The position numbers were made by a program, and so were the translations under genes. The notes beneath the pieces were generated by a model. It saw nothing but the letters and a program-made list of their open reading frames with translations. It made no database searches and was not told the DNA's origin. From Eutreptiella sp. 'Long Island Sound 2002' (Eukaryota > Euglenozoa > Euglenophyceae > Eutreptiales > Eutreptiaceae), in contig OZ038381.1 of NCBI GenBank assembly GCA_964036045.1, positions 112,022,922-112,086,921 on the forward strand: a DNA stretch of 64,000 nucleotides, read 5' to 3'. Positions 1-12,100 of this stretch are shown here, piece by piece. Every line of letters starts with the position of its first letter. Position 1 is the stretch's first letter.

Positions 1-2
1 CC

Positions 3-1271
3 CGACGCCCTGAAGGACGCAGGTCTCAGGAGGCGAAGGCTATTGCCACCTCCAAGATCGTGGTGAACCTGCCTGAGTTCACAGGCAAGGACCTCAGCGA
101 GTTCGCTGAGAACTTTGGCCGGTTTCTACGACTGACCGGCCAGATCCACGCTAGTGGGCGAGTGAAGTGCGATCTGCTCCTGCAGTGCTGCAAGACCAAG
201 TACCTGGAGAAGCAGGTCAGGCAGATCGTGACTAACTCCGCCACCTTTGCCGATGTGTTGGTTGCCCTGGAGAGGCAGTACCCGACCTACGAAACCGACC
301 TCTCCATCAGGGCCGAGATCCAGAACCTGCCCGTGCTGCCCAACAACCCTAAACCTGGCAGGGTCTCTGAGCTGTTGGCTGATCTGGATCACTGGGCTGG
401 ACGACTGACGCCCGGTTCCTACAGCAGCGACGACCTGCTGTTCTGGTTGGTGGCCAACCCCCCTCAAGAGCTATGGGACGAGTGCCGTTCGACGGCGGAG
501 CGCAAGGCTAGATCCCTCCGCCTTGAGGATCTATGTGTGCTACTCTTGGAGCTGGCGCTGGAGAAGGAGAGCGACCAGCACTTGAACAACTACCGTCCTG
601 GTGGTGGAGGTTCTGGAGGCCATGGCAAAGGGTACCAAGGATCCCGACCTGGGCAGGGGACTACCCCAGAACACGCCCACACCCGTATCATGGAGAACAT
701 GAAGGAGCTATTCTGGCGTGATGCCAGAGACGAGCAGGGCCACCTGCAGCACGCCCCTGACTGCGAGCAGCGAGACTGCTTCGTAGTCCAGGGGAAGCAG
801 CAGGAGAAGAACACCGGCGCCAAAGCAAAGCTGCCGGATCATTACAGGCGCACCATCACGTGTGCATTCTGCGGGAAGCGGGAGCACTACGAGGATGAGT
901 GCTACCATAAGCAACGCCTGTCGGCGAAGCTTAAGGGTGAAGATCCTGGCAAAGGCTCAGGCAAAGGTGGAGGCAAAGGCAAAGGCAACGACTCCGGCAA
1001 GGGCAAGTCGAAAGGACGTGGTCAAGGGCAAGACAAGGGTCAAGGTGGACGAGGAGGAGGCGCTAACCGCCAGCCCGACAACAAGAACACCAACCCCAAC
1101 CCTAATCCAGTGGGGAACTCCGAGCCCTCTGGAGGGCAGTCTGGTCCTACCACACGCTCACAAACGCAGGCCCAGCAAGAACAAGGAGCCAAGCGTGAGC
1201 ATGAAGGTGTTGATGACGGCAACGCTAAGAGAAGGAGCCGTTTCATGAGAATCGCCCGCAAATCGAGGTGA
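3..1271 (+). CDS. gag: Gag of Gypsy1 (5' partial)
   Basis: Structural protein that should assemble the retrotransposon particle and bind its RNA. The frame is open from the left window edge, with no ATG near the start, so the N-terminus is missing. The first ~200 residues look like a helical capsid domain. A CCHC zinc knuckle (C-x2-C-x4-H-x4-C) is encoded at about 861-902. It is followed by a Gly/Lys repeat tail (about 945-1070) and a basic C-terminus, both plausible RNA-binding regions. It ends at TGA 1269-1271. The pol frame opens only at 1292, so there is no gag-pol overlap in this copy and normal frameshifting cannot be inferred. Confidence 0.85.
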   Translation, partial: RRPEGRRSQEAKAIATSKIVVNLPEFTGKDLSEFAENFGRFLRLTGQIHASGRVKCDLLLQCCKTKYLEKQVRQIVTNSATFADVLVALERQYPTYETDLSIRAEIQNLPVLPNNPKPGRVSELLADLDHWAGRLTPGSYSSDDLLFWLVANPPQELWDECRSTAERKARSLRLEDLCVLLLELALEKESDQHLNNYRPGGGGSGGHGKGYQGSRPGQGTTPEHAHTRIMENMKELFWRDARDEQGHLQHAPDCEQRDCFVVQGKQQEKNTGAKAKLPDHYRRTITCAFCGKREHYEDECYHKQRLSAKLKGEDPGKGSGKGGGKGKGNDSGKGKSKGRGQGQDKGQGGRGGGANRQPDNKNTNPNPNPVGNSEPSGGQSGPTTRSQTQAQQEQGAKREHEGVDDGNAKRRSRFMRIARKSR

Positions 1272-1291
1272 CCTGTCCTGCGGAGTTCTGA

Positions 1292-2050
1292 CGGGGACGC
1301 TCTGGTGGCACCCAAGACCTGGTGTTTTGGGTACGTATCCGACTAGGGGGACGTGAATACCTGGGGGTATTCGACACTGGCGCCACCATATCTATAGTGG
1401 CCAAGAAAGTTTTACCTTGTGGGAGCCTGAAGAACACCATGACCACCGCTGCTATACGCATGGGGGATGGACATGTGGTGCACAGCTGCGGGGACTGTGA
1501 AGTGGAGGTACCTATGGGCTCCCGGACTATCGCCCATCGGTTCTATGTGATGGACACTGAGGCCTTCGACTTTGTACTGGGGACTGACTTCTTCGTACAG
1601 CACTCCCAGATACAATCCCTGACGCTGCAAGGGCCCTACCTCCTCTACGTGAACCACGGCAGTGGCAGAGAGTCTGTGCCACTGGAGCAGTCTGAACATA
1701 CCTCGCGTTACCTGAGGCTATCGAAGGAAGAGCCCTCGAACATGATGGCGGCCTCCAAAACTGAGGACTATCAACTATTGGGGGAAGTCCTAGACCAAGG
1801 TCTGAAGGAGTTGGGTTACTCTCGAGAAGACCTGAGTGTGGGGTTGTTCGCCAGCGACAAGCAGCATGTACCCGACCTTTACTGCAGCAAGGGGAAGAAC
1901 TGCAGCTACAAATTTTACTGGCCCTCTGTCGGGATGGCCTACGGGAACCCCAGGTTGAGTGAACTGGGGAAGGTGCTGACCAAGGTGGCCTTGGAACGTT
2001 CCCGTATGGTCCTGTGTTCCCCCGATTGGGGAGCCCATGGCAGCAACTAA
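1292..2050 (+). pseudogene. Pol protease segment of Gypsy1
   Basis: Retroviral-type aspartic protease. The catalytic D-T-G-A sits at about 1371-1382 inside a typical hydrophobic context (VFDTGATISIV), with a later VLGTDFF motif near 1586. It lies in a different frame from gag. The segment ends at an in-frame TAA (2048-2050), after which the same frame continues directly into the pol linker, so the stop is an internal nonsense codon in one long pol frame. No ATG lies at a useful position. Confidence 0.8.
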
Positions 2051-3298
2051 TACTGGCGAAACCTCCTGGACAGGCTGACTATCAGCTCTGTTCGGTTACC
2101 TGATGAGGCCATCTACGTGCCGCTGGGTCGTAAGACGCCTATTGGGAAACCCGGATGGGGGAGATTGCTGAGCGTGGTGGACGGAGGTCTTACCTCGATC
2201 CCCTGGGAGGATCTGGACCCGACTCTGGTCGAAGCTATACAACGAGAAAGCGATGGACTCGCCTTGGGTGACTTGAAGGATCGCCTACGACCTCAAGATG
2301 CTGTTGAGACTACACCCGGAGGAGATGAGTACGTCCTGACTGACACCAACGCCCCCAACTCTCCCTGTCATGTACCTGTTCCTGATGGAGTCTCTGAGTG
2401 TGGACTATCTGAGCTACCTACCTCTATCCACTCAGATGACGCAACTGAGCACGACGCCTTCTTCGTGCAGGCCTGTGTGGAGGAAGTGGAGAACGCCGAG
2501 TACGTCGCCCCACTGAAACCCCTACTCTCCATGAGGGTGGAAGACCCCGTGGACGAGGAGCTGGACCCTCGATCCAGGCTCAGGGAGTATGTGGATTCCA
2601 AGAGGAAGTTGGTGGCGAAAAAGCTATGCTACGCGAAGCCTACCCGCAGCTCATGGCCACTGAAGCAAGGACGTATGGGAGACCTATCCCAATTGAAGGA
2701 GGACCTCGAACAGAAGATCACCACCTGGCAAAGAGAGGTAGATCTCAAGCTCATGAAGAGCGTGTGGGGCGCCCATGTGAGGACCCCAGAGGAGGACGAC
2801 CTCTCGGCGGAATGTGTATGTGAACCCCCTCGAGCGTGCCTATGTTGCCATCGTCCACCGGAGATGGTTGAACAAGACCTTCTATATACCTACCAATGGG
2901 TGAAGGATACTACCACAGGCGAAGAGTCGGTGGAGGACCACCTCCCGACGTCTATTACTCAGGGGGCAAGCAACTTACACTCTGACGAGGACATGGAGGA
3001 CAAGATCAAGGTATTGGACCCGCGGGTACAGAAGCTTATAAGGACCTATCTGGAGGTGTTCGGAGAACTACCCCCTCCAGCCTCATGTGACAAGCTGGTA
3101 CAGATGGACCTCAAGCTGAAACCCGAGTTCCTGGGTCACAAGATCCGGAGGAGACCCTATCCAGCTCCTAAAGAGCAGGCCGACGAGATTGAGCGACAGA
3201 TACAAGAATGTATCGACGCTGGCCTAGTCCTGAAGTACAAGGACGGGGACTACCCCCTACACTGCAGCCCCTGTTTCCTGGTGGCTAAACCTGGGTGA
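2051..3298 (+). pseudogene. Pol linker and N-terminal RT region of Gypsy1
   Basis: Same frame as the protease. A charged spacer with a Cys-rich patch (about 2812-2862) leads into the start of the reverse transcriptase: a KIRRRPYPAP-like segment, then the C-S-P-C-F-L-V-A-K-P block at about 3262-3291. It ends at TGA 3296-3298, immediately before the RLVVDYGELN motif that continues in the same frame. The Cys patch is not a recognised domain. Confidence 0.75.
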
Positions 3299-4087
3299 AC
3301 AGCCAAACGGCTGGTAGTGGACTACGGAGAGCTGAACAAGAAGACGCTGAACCACTCAGGGTCCATTCCCAATATGGAGTCTACCCTGGAGAAGATAGCC
3401 TCCTGCCGCTACAAGACCAAGATGGACAAGAGGAGCGGATTCTGGCAAGTGGACCTGACGCCCAAGGCACAGGAACTACTGGCCTTCATCACCCCTCAGG
3501 GGAGGGTGTTTAAGTGGAAGGTCATGCCGTTTGGCGTGGCTAACGCACCCGCTCTATTCCAAGAGCTGATGAACAAGATCTTGTCCATCCTACGAAGGAG
3601 ACCTAAGGTGCAGGAGCTCATATCCCGTGGTGCCCTGATGGAGGCTCACATCGACGATGTATGCCTCGGGACCAATACTCAGGAGGATCACCTAATCCTC
3701 TTGGGTGAGTTCTTTGCGGTCTGCCAGGAGAACCACACACGACTCAAGCTGGAGAAGTGTGAGTTCATGCAGGAGACCATGCAGTACCTGGGGTTTGATG
3801 TTGGCTATGGGTGGTGGACCCCAGCGGCCTCTAAGGCCAAACCCCTGATGGATGCCAAGGAACGACACGAAGACCCCAAGAAAGGACTTCATGATGTACG
3901 CAGTTTCATTGGGGCGTGCAACTTCTATCGCCGCCACATCAAGAACTTCACCTACACCAGTGCCGTTCTGACGCACTTGATCAAGAAGAGTACCACTTTG
4001 CGCTGGGGCCCACAAGAGCAACAAGCGTTTGACGAGCTCAAAGACAAGGTAGCCAACGCTAAGTGCTTGGGCGTGCCTAGGGCATAA
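3299..4087 (+). pseudogene. Reverse transcriptase domain of Gypsy1
   Basis: RNA-directed DNA polymerase. Motifs in order: LVVDYGELN, GFWQVDLT (motif A aspartate), VMPFGVANAPALFQ (motif B), and H-I-D-D at 3647-3658, the YxDD catalytic box with His in place of Tyr. These are followed by the YLGFDVGYG and FIGACNFYRRHI connection motifs. The catalytic aspartates are intact. It ends at TAA 4085-4087, with the RNase H domain continuing in the same frame. Confidence 0.88.
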
Positions 4088-5410
4088 GGGGAGATTATCC
4101 TGGTGACCGACGCCAGCAATGTGGGCGGTGGTGGAACATTGTTCCAATGGCAAGCACTAGAGAAGAAGGAGTTCGACTCGGCCATTTCCCAATGGGGGAC
4201 GGAAGGTCTCAACCGAGATGGAACCCTCAAGCACAGCTACCCTGACGACAAGTGGGTCCTAGTACCTCTGGGCCACTGGAACTGGAAGTGGAACCAGGCC
4301 AGGGGGAACTACTCCACCTATGAGCAGGAATTGCTCGCGGGTATGCTGGTGCTATCCTCACAAGCACGACTGTTGGGGAGTAACCCTGTGGTCTGGCTAT
4401 GCGACCAAGAACCGGTCCGCAGTTTCCAGAAGGGTCCCCCACGTGAGAAGGCCAAGCTACGACGCTGGTGGACCTACCTCAGTCAACTACGACCGACGGT
4501 ACACCATATCCAGGGAGTGAAGAACGAATGTGCCGACTACATCAGCCGCAACAACTTCGACGCCCTGATTGGTGCCCGGTCTGAAGCGCTGGCTAGGGAG
4601 GCGTTCAGCCGTATGGACGTCCACTTGGACCTCAACATGACGATGATACGCCCCCTGGAGAGACTCCAACAATCGGAGTACCTGAAGGAGTTTGGGGATA
4701 TCTACAAGCGCCTGGAGAAACGCCTTGAACCCCTCCTGGTCAACCAAGACCAGTGGAAGAGGGACAAGAGCTACCTCTGGCACGAGGACCGCATCGTGGT
4801 GCCTAGTGACCGAGTCCCAGCGCTGCTGAAGTGGACCCATGAGTCCAGTGGTCATGTGGGTGCTGACCTTACCCTGAGGCTGTTCAAGCAGTGGTTCCAC
4901 ACTACGTGGACTGACGACCAACTGCGGAAAACCCTCCAGCCTATCGTGGACAAGTGCCCGTGCAGGTCCTGTAAACCAGGGGATATCAGGGACAGAGGTC
5001 TCTACTCGACCCTCCCCATCCCTCACTGTGCTAACAGTGTTCTATACGTGGACTACACGGAGATGCCGAAGTTCGGGGGCTATGACTTCGTTCTCGTGGT
5101 AACCTGTGGGTTGACCAGGTTTACCAGGGTGTTCCCATGTACCAAGCACATTACCGGGGAGGAGACTATCAAGATACTCCTGGAGGAGTGGTTTTGTGTC
5201 TATGGGGCGCCAAAGGAGATCAACTCCGATGAGGACGTACGAGTACGCTCAGATACTGGCTGGTACAAGAGGGTCCTGAGATCCCTCAATGTCCAGGTGT
5301 CTACGGGGATTCCCTACTCTCACACGAGCAACCCCCTATGTGAGCGACAGATCTGTGTCCTCAAAGAGAATGTAAGGATATGGTGCAAGACTGAACGCAC
5401 CAGAGACTAG
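4088..5410 (+). pseudogene. RNase H and integrase core of Gypsy1
   Basis: RNase H begins at about 4097 (IILVTDAS), followed by EQELLAGM, CDQEPV and ADYISRN, covering the usual acidic residues. The integrase HHCC finger follows (HESSGHVG and CPCRSC, about 4840-4975). The DDE core shows VDYTE (about 5050), NSDED (about 5222) and NPLCERQ (about 5331). It ends at TAG 5408-5410. The same frame runs on past a further TAG at 5483-5485 to the chromodomain segment. Confidence 0.87.
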
Positions 5411-5485
5411 GTGAGACTACTCCCCGTCATATCCTTGATGATAAACTCCCAAGAGAGTTCAGCTACTGGCTACTCGCCCCATTAG

Positions 5486-6223
5486 CTATTCCTAGGGCGC
5501 CCGGCATGGTTCCTACATGCCCCCTATCCAGAGGACACCCATTCTTCTGTGGGTGAATGGGTCCAAGAGCAACAAGCGAAGGTCGACAAGGCCAAGGCTA
5601 TGCTCCAGAGAGTGAGGGAGCGTCCGTGGAACAAGAAGAACAAGCACCGAGTACCGGCCACCTACCAAGAGGGGGACTGGGTGCTGGTGCACCACAGTCG
5701 ACTACCCGCCTGGCCACGCTCTAAGAGCGATGACCCATACTTCGGGCCGTACAAGATTCTATCAGTGGATGGACACCGTATCACCGTGCGGTGTTCTCCC
5801 CGTCTAGGGGGGACCCTGGTGTGCGCTGCTCAACACCTGAAGCGCTACTATGATCCTGAAGACCTCTGTGGGGAGGAGTGGGAGCTGAACGACGAGGAAA
5901 TCGCCGCTCTGGACCTACAAGGGGCTGCCAGCCCTATGGAAGTTGAAGGTGAACTCCCCGACATGAACGCCGAGGAGATGGCTAAGGAGGGCTTCTACCT
6001 GGTGAAGTCTGTTCTACGCCACCGCTATCGCCAGGGTTGGCGCTTCCTCACCCTCTGGGAAGGGTTCGGAGTCGGAGAGGCCACCTGGGAGCCCTTCACT
6101 GCATTTGTTCTACCTGAGGGACGCCTAAACTCAGTTCTGGTTGACTACTTGTCCCAGAACAACCTTGGTGAGTTGCTGAGGCTCGCTGAGACGCTTGCCT
6201 CCAAGATTAAAGCTAGGGACTGA
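5486..6223 (+). pseudogene. Integrase C-terminus and chromodomain of Gypsy1
   Basis: Same frame as the rest of pol. The first part is the GPY/F-type integrase C-terminal region (GDWVLVHHSRLP, FGPYKILSV). The last part is a chromodomain-like module at about 5985-6150: FYLVKSVLRHR, FLTLWEGF, EATWEPF. In chromoviruses this module binds histone marks and guides insertion into heterochromatin; that role is inferred from the family. Confidence 0.82.
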
Positions 6224-7450
6224 GCCTTACCCTTACCTGCCAAAGCGTATGTGTGAGTGTGCTATTCCTAAGGTCCCGAGAGCAAGCCGCAGAAGTGGTG
6301 TCCTAATTATACCCAAGTCTGCACGCTTGCTAAACCTGGAGGGTTGGCTTATTGATGCCACGGGGTACGCCCCGGGTTTCCCCTCCCCTAAGCGCCCAAT
6401 TTCTGTGCTGGCGCAAAACCTTTGGGGAATACCCAGCGTACTAATCCAGGTATTGTTTTCCCTACCTATCTGTCTACTACAGGGAGGGGTGGCCAAAAGC
6501 TATGCAGGCATGAAAACGCCGTTTTGCTAAATGGCCAAAACACTGACCTAACCACTGCCACAGCCCACCAACCCTGCTAAAATTGCAGGAAACGGGTGGG
6601 ACAGTGACACACGCACTACAGATCCTACACACCCTACAGTGGCACCATCCTGGTGGGCGAGCACTGGGGCAACTGGCTCAAGCCCCCACTCAGGACTACC
6701 ACTCCCACACGCACACTCTACTTGGTGTTGTTGAAGAACATGTCGTGGGTCCTAGCGACCCTCCTGTGAAGATGACAAGAGAACACAGCGCTGCTAAGCG
6801 ACTGTGGCCTAACAGGGGACGCCACAACGCGTTTCCCCTGCTAGGGCTTGGAGGGAAGAGGTGCTCTTGCGTGCAAGGCGCAGATGTCGTTGGAGTCGGA
6901 CTCCCTGCTCTGCCACAGGCGGAGGGGAGTTACTTGTTTGTGTGATCTGCGCCCTTGTTTAGCAGGGCATGAAAAAAATGGTATGCTGCTGCACCAATCA
7001 CCCTACCTGCCCACCTGTAAAGCAAAGGCAAATGAAGGGGCGTTTGCGGCGGAGGAACCAAGCCACTCTCCACGTATTATACGCTTCTCAGAGTGACCTA
7101 TAATACACTGTCCGCAAACACGCTGAAGAATCAGCTACCCCTGTCAAGCAAGCAAGCGTTAAGCAACTCCTCAGGTTCTCTTAAAGAACGTACCGAGGAG
7201 CCCCTGGGTAGCCTAAACAAGGTTTACCGTGCGCACTTCGCGTGGCCTACCCTTTAATGCGTGTGTGAATCCGCGAGCATGCACTTGTATCGTGGGCACA
7301 CCCGCCCATCTGAACCTTAATCACGAACTCCACCAGGGGGTGGCCCCGCCTGGGCTTACTCACCTTACCTACCGCTGGAGAAAGAGAGCAAGTGAGGGGC
7401 GCACGCGAAGAACGTTGCTATGCACTTGTGTGTATGTCTAATCACCCTGA
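6224..7450 (+). other. Putative 3' UTR/LTR zone of Gypsy1, non-coding
   Basis: No credible ORF. This is where the polypurine tract and 3' LTR of Gypsy1 should be. A purine stretch (agggaggggtgg, from about 6481) is a possible polypurine tract. Without the left LTR in the window the boundaries cannot be fixed. Confidence 0.35.
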
Positions 7451-10400
7451 TCTGACCTCGAATCATCTGCAATCTTTCTAATCAATCCCTCTATCGCGTC
7501 CTATCGTTGTTAGCGCTGCTACAAGACTCGTTCACGGAGACACGAGACGAGCAATGTGTATGCGGCATACGAGACGAGCATACCTGTAGTTTATACCTGA
7601 TTCATTGAAGTCTTTTTCGTTGATTCTCGAATTCTTGAATTTTTGATACTTCTATTAGTGTAGGTGGAATCTGTATGTTTATGTATTAATGTGTGTCTCG
7701 TCATTTTCAAGACTACGTGATACATACGTTTATAATTCCATTATTTCTCCATTTTCCGGCGCTTCGCTAGGAGCCGCTCCTGCACGCCGCCATTTTATGC
7801 GTATGAATTTCTGGATTTGAAAAATCCAGAGATGACTATAATTTTTTTAAAAATGTGCTTCTGATGCACAATTGGATTCTGCTCAGGCCGTCATTTGACG
7901 GATTTTGATGTCGTCGCTTCGTTTTTGCGTGGATTCGTCCATAATTCTCCCATTCCTGCCTCTGCAGATACCCACGCGCAGCCTCGCTGAGTAGGCCGTG
8001 TTCGGGCCGAAACGCAGCAGCCTGGAGAAACTGACCAGAACCCAAGACCCCACCAAGGGGCAATTTAATTTTTTTACGACTCCCTTCGCCCTAAGACAGG
8101 TCACAGGTCGCCAGCAGGTTTACGAGAACCCATGCGAGTGTGTATATTGTGTCTTGCGTTGGGTTTGTGTCGCGCTGCGTCTTGGAGGGAGGGATGCACA
8201 TGCACATGTTTTGGCATGCTCCGAAACTAACCCAACCAAGCCACAGGAGCCCCGGCAGCGCCATGAGCGCTGAGTCTTCTGTAGGAAATGTTACAAACAG
8301 AGCAGCAAAAGAGCGCCAGCCATGGTGAGCGCCCATTTTTCTGTGTGAGGGAAACTGTAGGTATTTTAAAGTAGATGTGGAAACCAAGGAAAGGCCAAGA
8401 AAAAAATCCCTTTTTCCTAAAATGCGACAGTGGTGGCCACCACAGCACAAGGGGGGAGTAAGAAAAAGTGCTTTTCCATTGCTCTGAGGCATACTCTGGT
8501 TGTATTAGAGATGCACTGAGCATTCATGCATTTTTATCTTAGTATTGGTCCCACCAAAACTGGTGATAACACATTTTGACCTATGGAACCAAACACCCAA
8601 TCAGGATATGGAGTGGACCCCTTAATCCCCTTTCAATGTGAAGTAAATCATCTTTTCCTGAGTTGACTGAGCACTGACATATCCAAGGCAGAACCTATGA
8701 ATTTATCTATGTTTTTCCATGAATTCTTAGCTATCCTAATGGTATGCACCCTAGGGGGCTGGGCACCTCTTTTTGAGAGGTCCTGGGTTCAATTCCCGGT
8801 CAGCCTAGCTAAGTAGGAAGATCCCATGTGACATGGCAGTGACCTCATCGCCACATGCCCTGCCACCTCAGCACATATGGGACCCAAAACAAAGAGTGCA
8901 CATCTCCTGAGATGGCACTATGGAGATACAGTGACCATGGGGCAGTTTTCCAACTCTTTTCCAAAACATTTTAGCTATCTTTGTGAATATGCATTCCGAT
9001 TTGACCTGAGTTGCAGTTTCTGTGAATATCCAATCATCTTTCACTGTTTACACTGCAGCCCTTCATGCTTTGATCCTGAATTCTCTTCTCCTTGCATACC
9101 TCTGGCTTGGGCTATCCTGGATTGACTGTATTTCATCAAACAAAAGATTTTCATCTCCAAAAACAAGCAGCAGGAAACCCTACACCAGCAGCAAGCAGCA
9201 GGAGAGACAAAAACACAGTGCTGAAACCACTATAAACTTTTCTGTAGAAGCACAGCAAACCCACAGCGAAGCACAGAAACCTACACCACGTCAATGTCGC
9301 GCTTTTTGCAGCTGAGCCTTCAGTGTTTTCTGATTTCTTGCACTTAGTTTACACAGGCCTTGCTGGTGGTCCATCTTAGTTAAATCTACCGGACAAATGA
9401 ATTGCCAATTGGAGTACAAGTCAAAAGATTCTTTCATTTACAAGGGCAAATCGTATCGCACTACTCCAAGGTTTTGGTACCCTGATGTGACCATTGCTGC
9501 CAACTTCATCATAGAATCGCAATACAAAAAGGCATCACCGTCATGTACCTGCACTCTGGATTAATATGTCTGCTCCAGCCAGTTTAAGTAAGCACAATAA
9601 TTCAACTTGTTCTTTTCAACCTCGCATTTTGGATGCGCAACATCTTCAATATTACCAATGGCAATGTAATGGCAGCCGCTGTCATCCGTGAACATCACTG
9701 CGACGTCATCATCATCCGAAATCACGGTCATCGTTGGTGCGCATTACAGTGGCGGGTAAAGCGAATAAACGGTGGACCTGTGGCAAAGGCATGTTGCGCA
9801 TAGTGCGGTCTCTGCAAAAGGCGGTTGCTTTTTCCCGTTCCGGTATCACCCCTTAAAGCAATACCTGTGTTCATAAGCTTCTTCTTCAATTGCAGCATTG
9901 AGCTCAACGATAACGTGAACGATAACGATAACGATACGCATCACCCTAGGATTGGTTTGCGCGCGCTGGCCTGCAGTGCCAGAGTAAAATAGAAAGATAG
10001 GTAAAACACGACGAAAAAACTTTCTAAATAGCTGAACTTAACACCAATTAGCATAATAAACGCTTAGGCCAAGAAGTGCGCGGCGAAACGCGTCAAAACG
10101 CGGCCGCAAAACCTTTGGGCTCCAATAGGTAAACCTAAAGCGCCGTAAGCGCTCTAATAGATATACGAACATAAAGACGTGCCCCTGGTTGCTGTGCTTG
10201 CCGAATAGTTAAAGGAAACGACTTCGCGAGCAGCGCGTAAAACTCGAAACAACTTTCTACCACGTGACGCCCCTGCACTTGCCACCTCTCGCCCCCTTCT
10301 TCTTATTCTCCATGTACCTTCTCCTCCCGCTACTGCCCCATCCCCAACACGTTTGCCCCCCCCCTTTCGCTTCAGGTGCACGGTCTCCAAAACCCCGGGG

Positions 10401-10920
10401 ACGCAACCAACAAGGTCAAGGACAAGGCCCGGGGTGCACACCAGCCCAAGTCTAAGAATTAAGTAAATAAAGCAGGCTGGTTTTTTCAATGTATGGTATT
10501 GTTGCATGCAGCGAGGACAGGGTACACAAGGAAAGACACCAGCGGGAAAAAGTTTTTCTGTTTTGGAAAATGAACGGCGGACACAGCGCACCCAGGACGA
10601 CACCACAAGGGCGCCTGCAGCAAAACAGACAGCCACAAAAAACAACACACACCACAACACAACAGCAAAATACACACAGCACAGCACACACGTCACAGCA
10701 ACCATGAGAGTTGTGATTTAAAATCTACGCTCACTTGCATTTCATTACTGGCTGGGGAAATCTCATTTCTGCCGGGCACCGGAATTGCACCGGATTTCCA
10801 GTGGTGACCAAAGCAGAGCCAGGCAGGAAGAGGTGTATTACGCCTATTTGAACGCATTCATTATCAATTAGTGCCTGTTTGTTGCTTTTTAAATTTCATT
10901 CCTTTTATTTAAATATTTAG
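7451..10920. other. Non-coding, partly AT-rich interval
   Basis: Short ORFs only, none with recognisable domains. Contents I can name: a tRNA-like relic near 8765-8806; a ~45-bp match near 9870-9915 to the 3' end of the pogo-like repeat described below; AACGAT reiterations at about 9907-9940; and a CACA-rich stretch at about 10,640-10,700. Confidence 0.5.
8743..8812 (+). other. tRNA-like relic (possible SINE head)
   Basis: 8765-8781 forms a perfect 5-bp stem with a 7-nt loop like an anticodon arm (formal anticodon TTT). 8783-8799 forms a 5-bp stem with one G-U pair and a 7-nt TTCAATT loop like a T arm, matching the pol III B box. Only one nucleotide separates the two arms, and I find no pairing acceptor stem or D arm. 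It is therefore not a functional tRNA gene; a decayed tRNA-derived SINE is the likeliest source. Confidence 0.35.
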
Positions 10921-12100
10921 ATGCGGGCGGCGAAGGATGGAGGCAAGGCCTGGCTCATGGAGGTCACCTCAAGGGAGCGAAGGATGTCTCGAAGGCCTCA
11001 GCAGAGAGCAAGGAAGCCGCCACGCCCCAGGGCTGCCCCTTGCTACATCTATCCGCTCCCCAAGGACGCGTGTGAGGTTGGAAAAGCCGCCGCCGCTGCA
11101 ATTGCTGGACAGATGAGCCAGCGACAGGCATCAAGGGAGCACGCCATCAGCCGTTCAGATGTACAGCGCGCTGTCGATCGCCACAGGTACATCACAGCAC
11201 GCAGCACGGACTTGTCTCTGCCTTGTTCGTCATCTGGGATCTAACCTTGCATTGGTGTCTGGCATCTTCATCTTCTGTCTCTGCAGTCAGGGAGACACCT
11301 TGCAGCCCAAGCGCAGGGGGCCCAACCTTTGGTGGACGAGAGGGCGCTGGTTGAATGGGTGGGACGAGAGCGCCAGCAAGGAAGGCCGACCACAAGGGAC
11401 AACATCATCAGCGAGGCATCCAGGATGTACAATGACAGCGTGCGAACAGATGACAGGCCGTCGACAACGCTGACACTCAAGAGTATGGAGAAGTGATGGC
11501 GCCCCTTCCTTCGTCGCCACCCTGAGGTGTCTGCTTGCCTTGCGCAGCATGCTGAGAGTGTGCGCCTGGATAGGAAGCTGATGAAGGATGAGTGGACGAC
11601 CTGGTTCAATGAGTCCCTGGGTCCAGCGCTCGCCAAAGTGGGGTAGGACCGGCAATATGTGTTCAATGAAGGCGAGTCAGGCATGTGAATTGACTTCCAC
11701 ACAGGCAGTCTTAAAGAGTATGTCCTAAGAGGTACTAAAACTTGCGCCAGGAGGGGAGGCTACGACAGACGCCACGTGACCCTGGTGGCAGGTGTACGCG
11801 CTGATGGCTTTTATGTTCGTCCTGCTCTGTTGTCGCCTAGTGCGCTGACCAGGGAAAACGTGTTTCAGCATGAAGCCTGCCCAATCTCAGTGAAAGCCAC
11901 CAAAACAGGCTGGTCCTCGGACGACATTTTTAGCGGGTGGCTGAGGGAGTTTGTCTCCCTCACACCCCCCACCTGCGAACCCCCATAAGGCTGTGGTCCT
12001 CATTGTGGATGGCAGCAAAACACATTTAACAAGAGCCATCAGTGAGGAGGCTGTAAAGTTAGGAGTGCACCCCCCCCCAGGACGGCAGTGCAGTGGCTCA
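10921..12100 (+). pseudogene. Pogo/Tigger-like (DDE) transposase, decayed
   Basis: A psq-type helix-turn-helix (GQMSQRQASREHAISRSDVQ) is encoded at about 11,110-11,170. A CENP-B-like DNA-binding region follows (LVEWV, GRPTTRDNIISEASRMY, FLRRHPE; about 11,345-11,530). Then comes the DDE core: VFNEGESG at about 11,660, where the family usually has N-x-D-E-T/S-G, and VLIVDGSKTH at about 12,000. The main frame (about 11,290-11,988) carries TGA 11,494, TAG 11,644 and TGA 11,686, then shifts frame near 11,980. A GT...AG pair at 11,187-11,290 could be an intron, but it does not restore the frame. Non-functional. Confidence 0.7.

Larger units (their letters stand above)
1..6223 (+). mobile_element. 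Gypsy1: Ty3/gypsy chromodomain retrotransposon, left end outside the window
   Basis: The domain order gag (CCHC knuckle), aspartic protease, reverse transcriptase, RNase H, integrase, chromodomain is that of Ty3/gypsy chromoviruses. Gag is already open at the first base, so the 5' LTR and leader lie outside the window. Pol from about 1292 to 6223 stays in one frame but is cut by five stops (2048, 3296, 4085, 5408, 5483), so this copy is not expected to make a full Pol. I could not locate the 3' LTR; it should lie in 6224-7450. The Gag style resembles retroelements I associate with dinoflagellate genomes, which is recollection and not a search. Confidence 0.9.

Noticed and set aside
8765-8806. 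Functional tRNA-Lys gene
   Set aside because: No acceptor stem, no D arm and a one-base variable loop; only two arms resemble a tRNA.
10154-10705. 183-residue minus-strand ORF with a hydrophobic Cys/Val-rich start, resembling a membrane protein
   Set aside because: The hydrophobic part comes from a CACA/GTGT-rich stretch and the rest has no domain or homology I can name.
11187-11290. Spliceosomal intron in the pogo-like transposase
   Set aside because: GT and AG with a pyrimidine-rich end are present, but removing it does not join the two coding frames. Kept only as a possibility inside a decayed gene.
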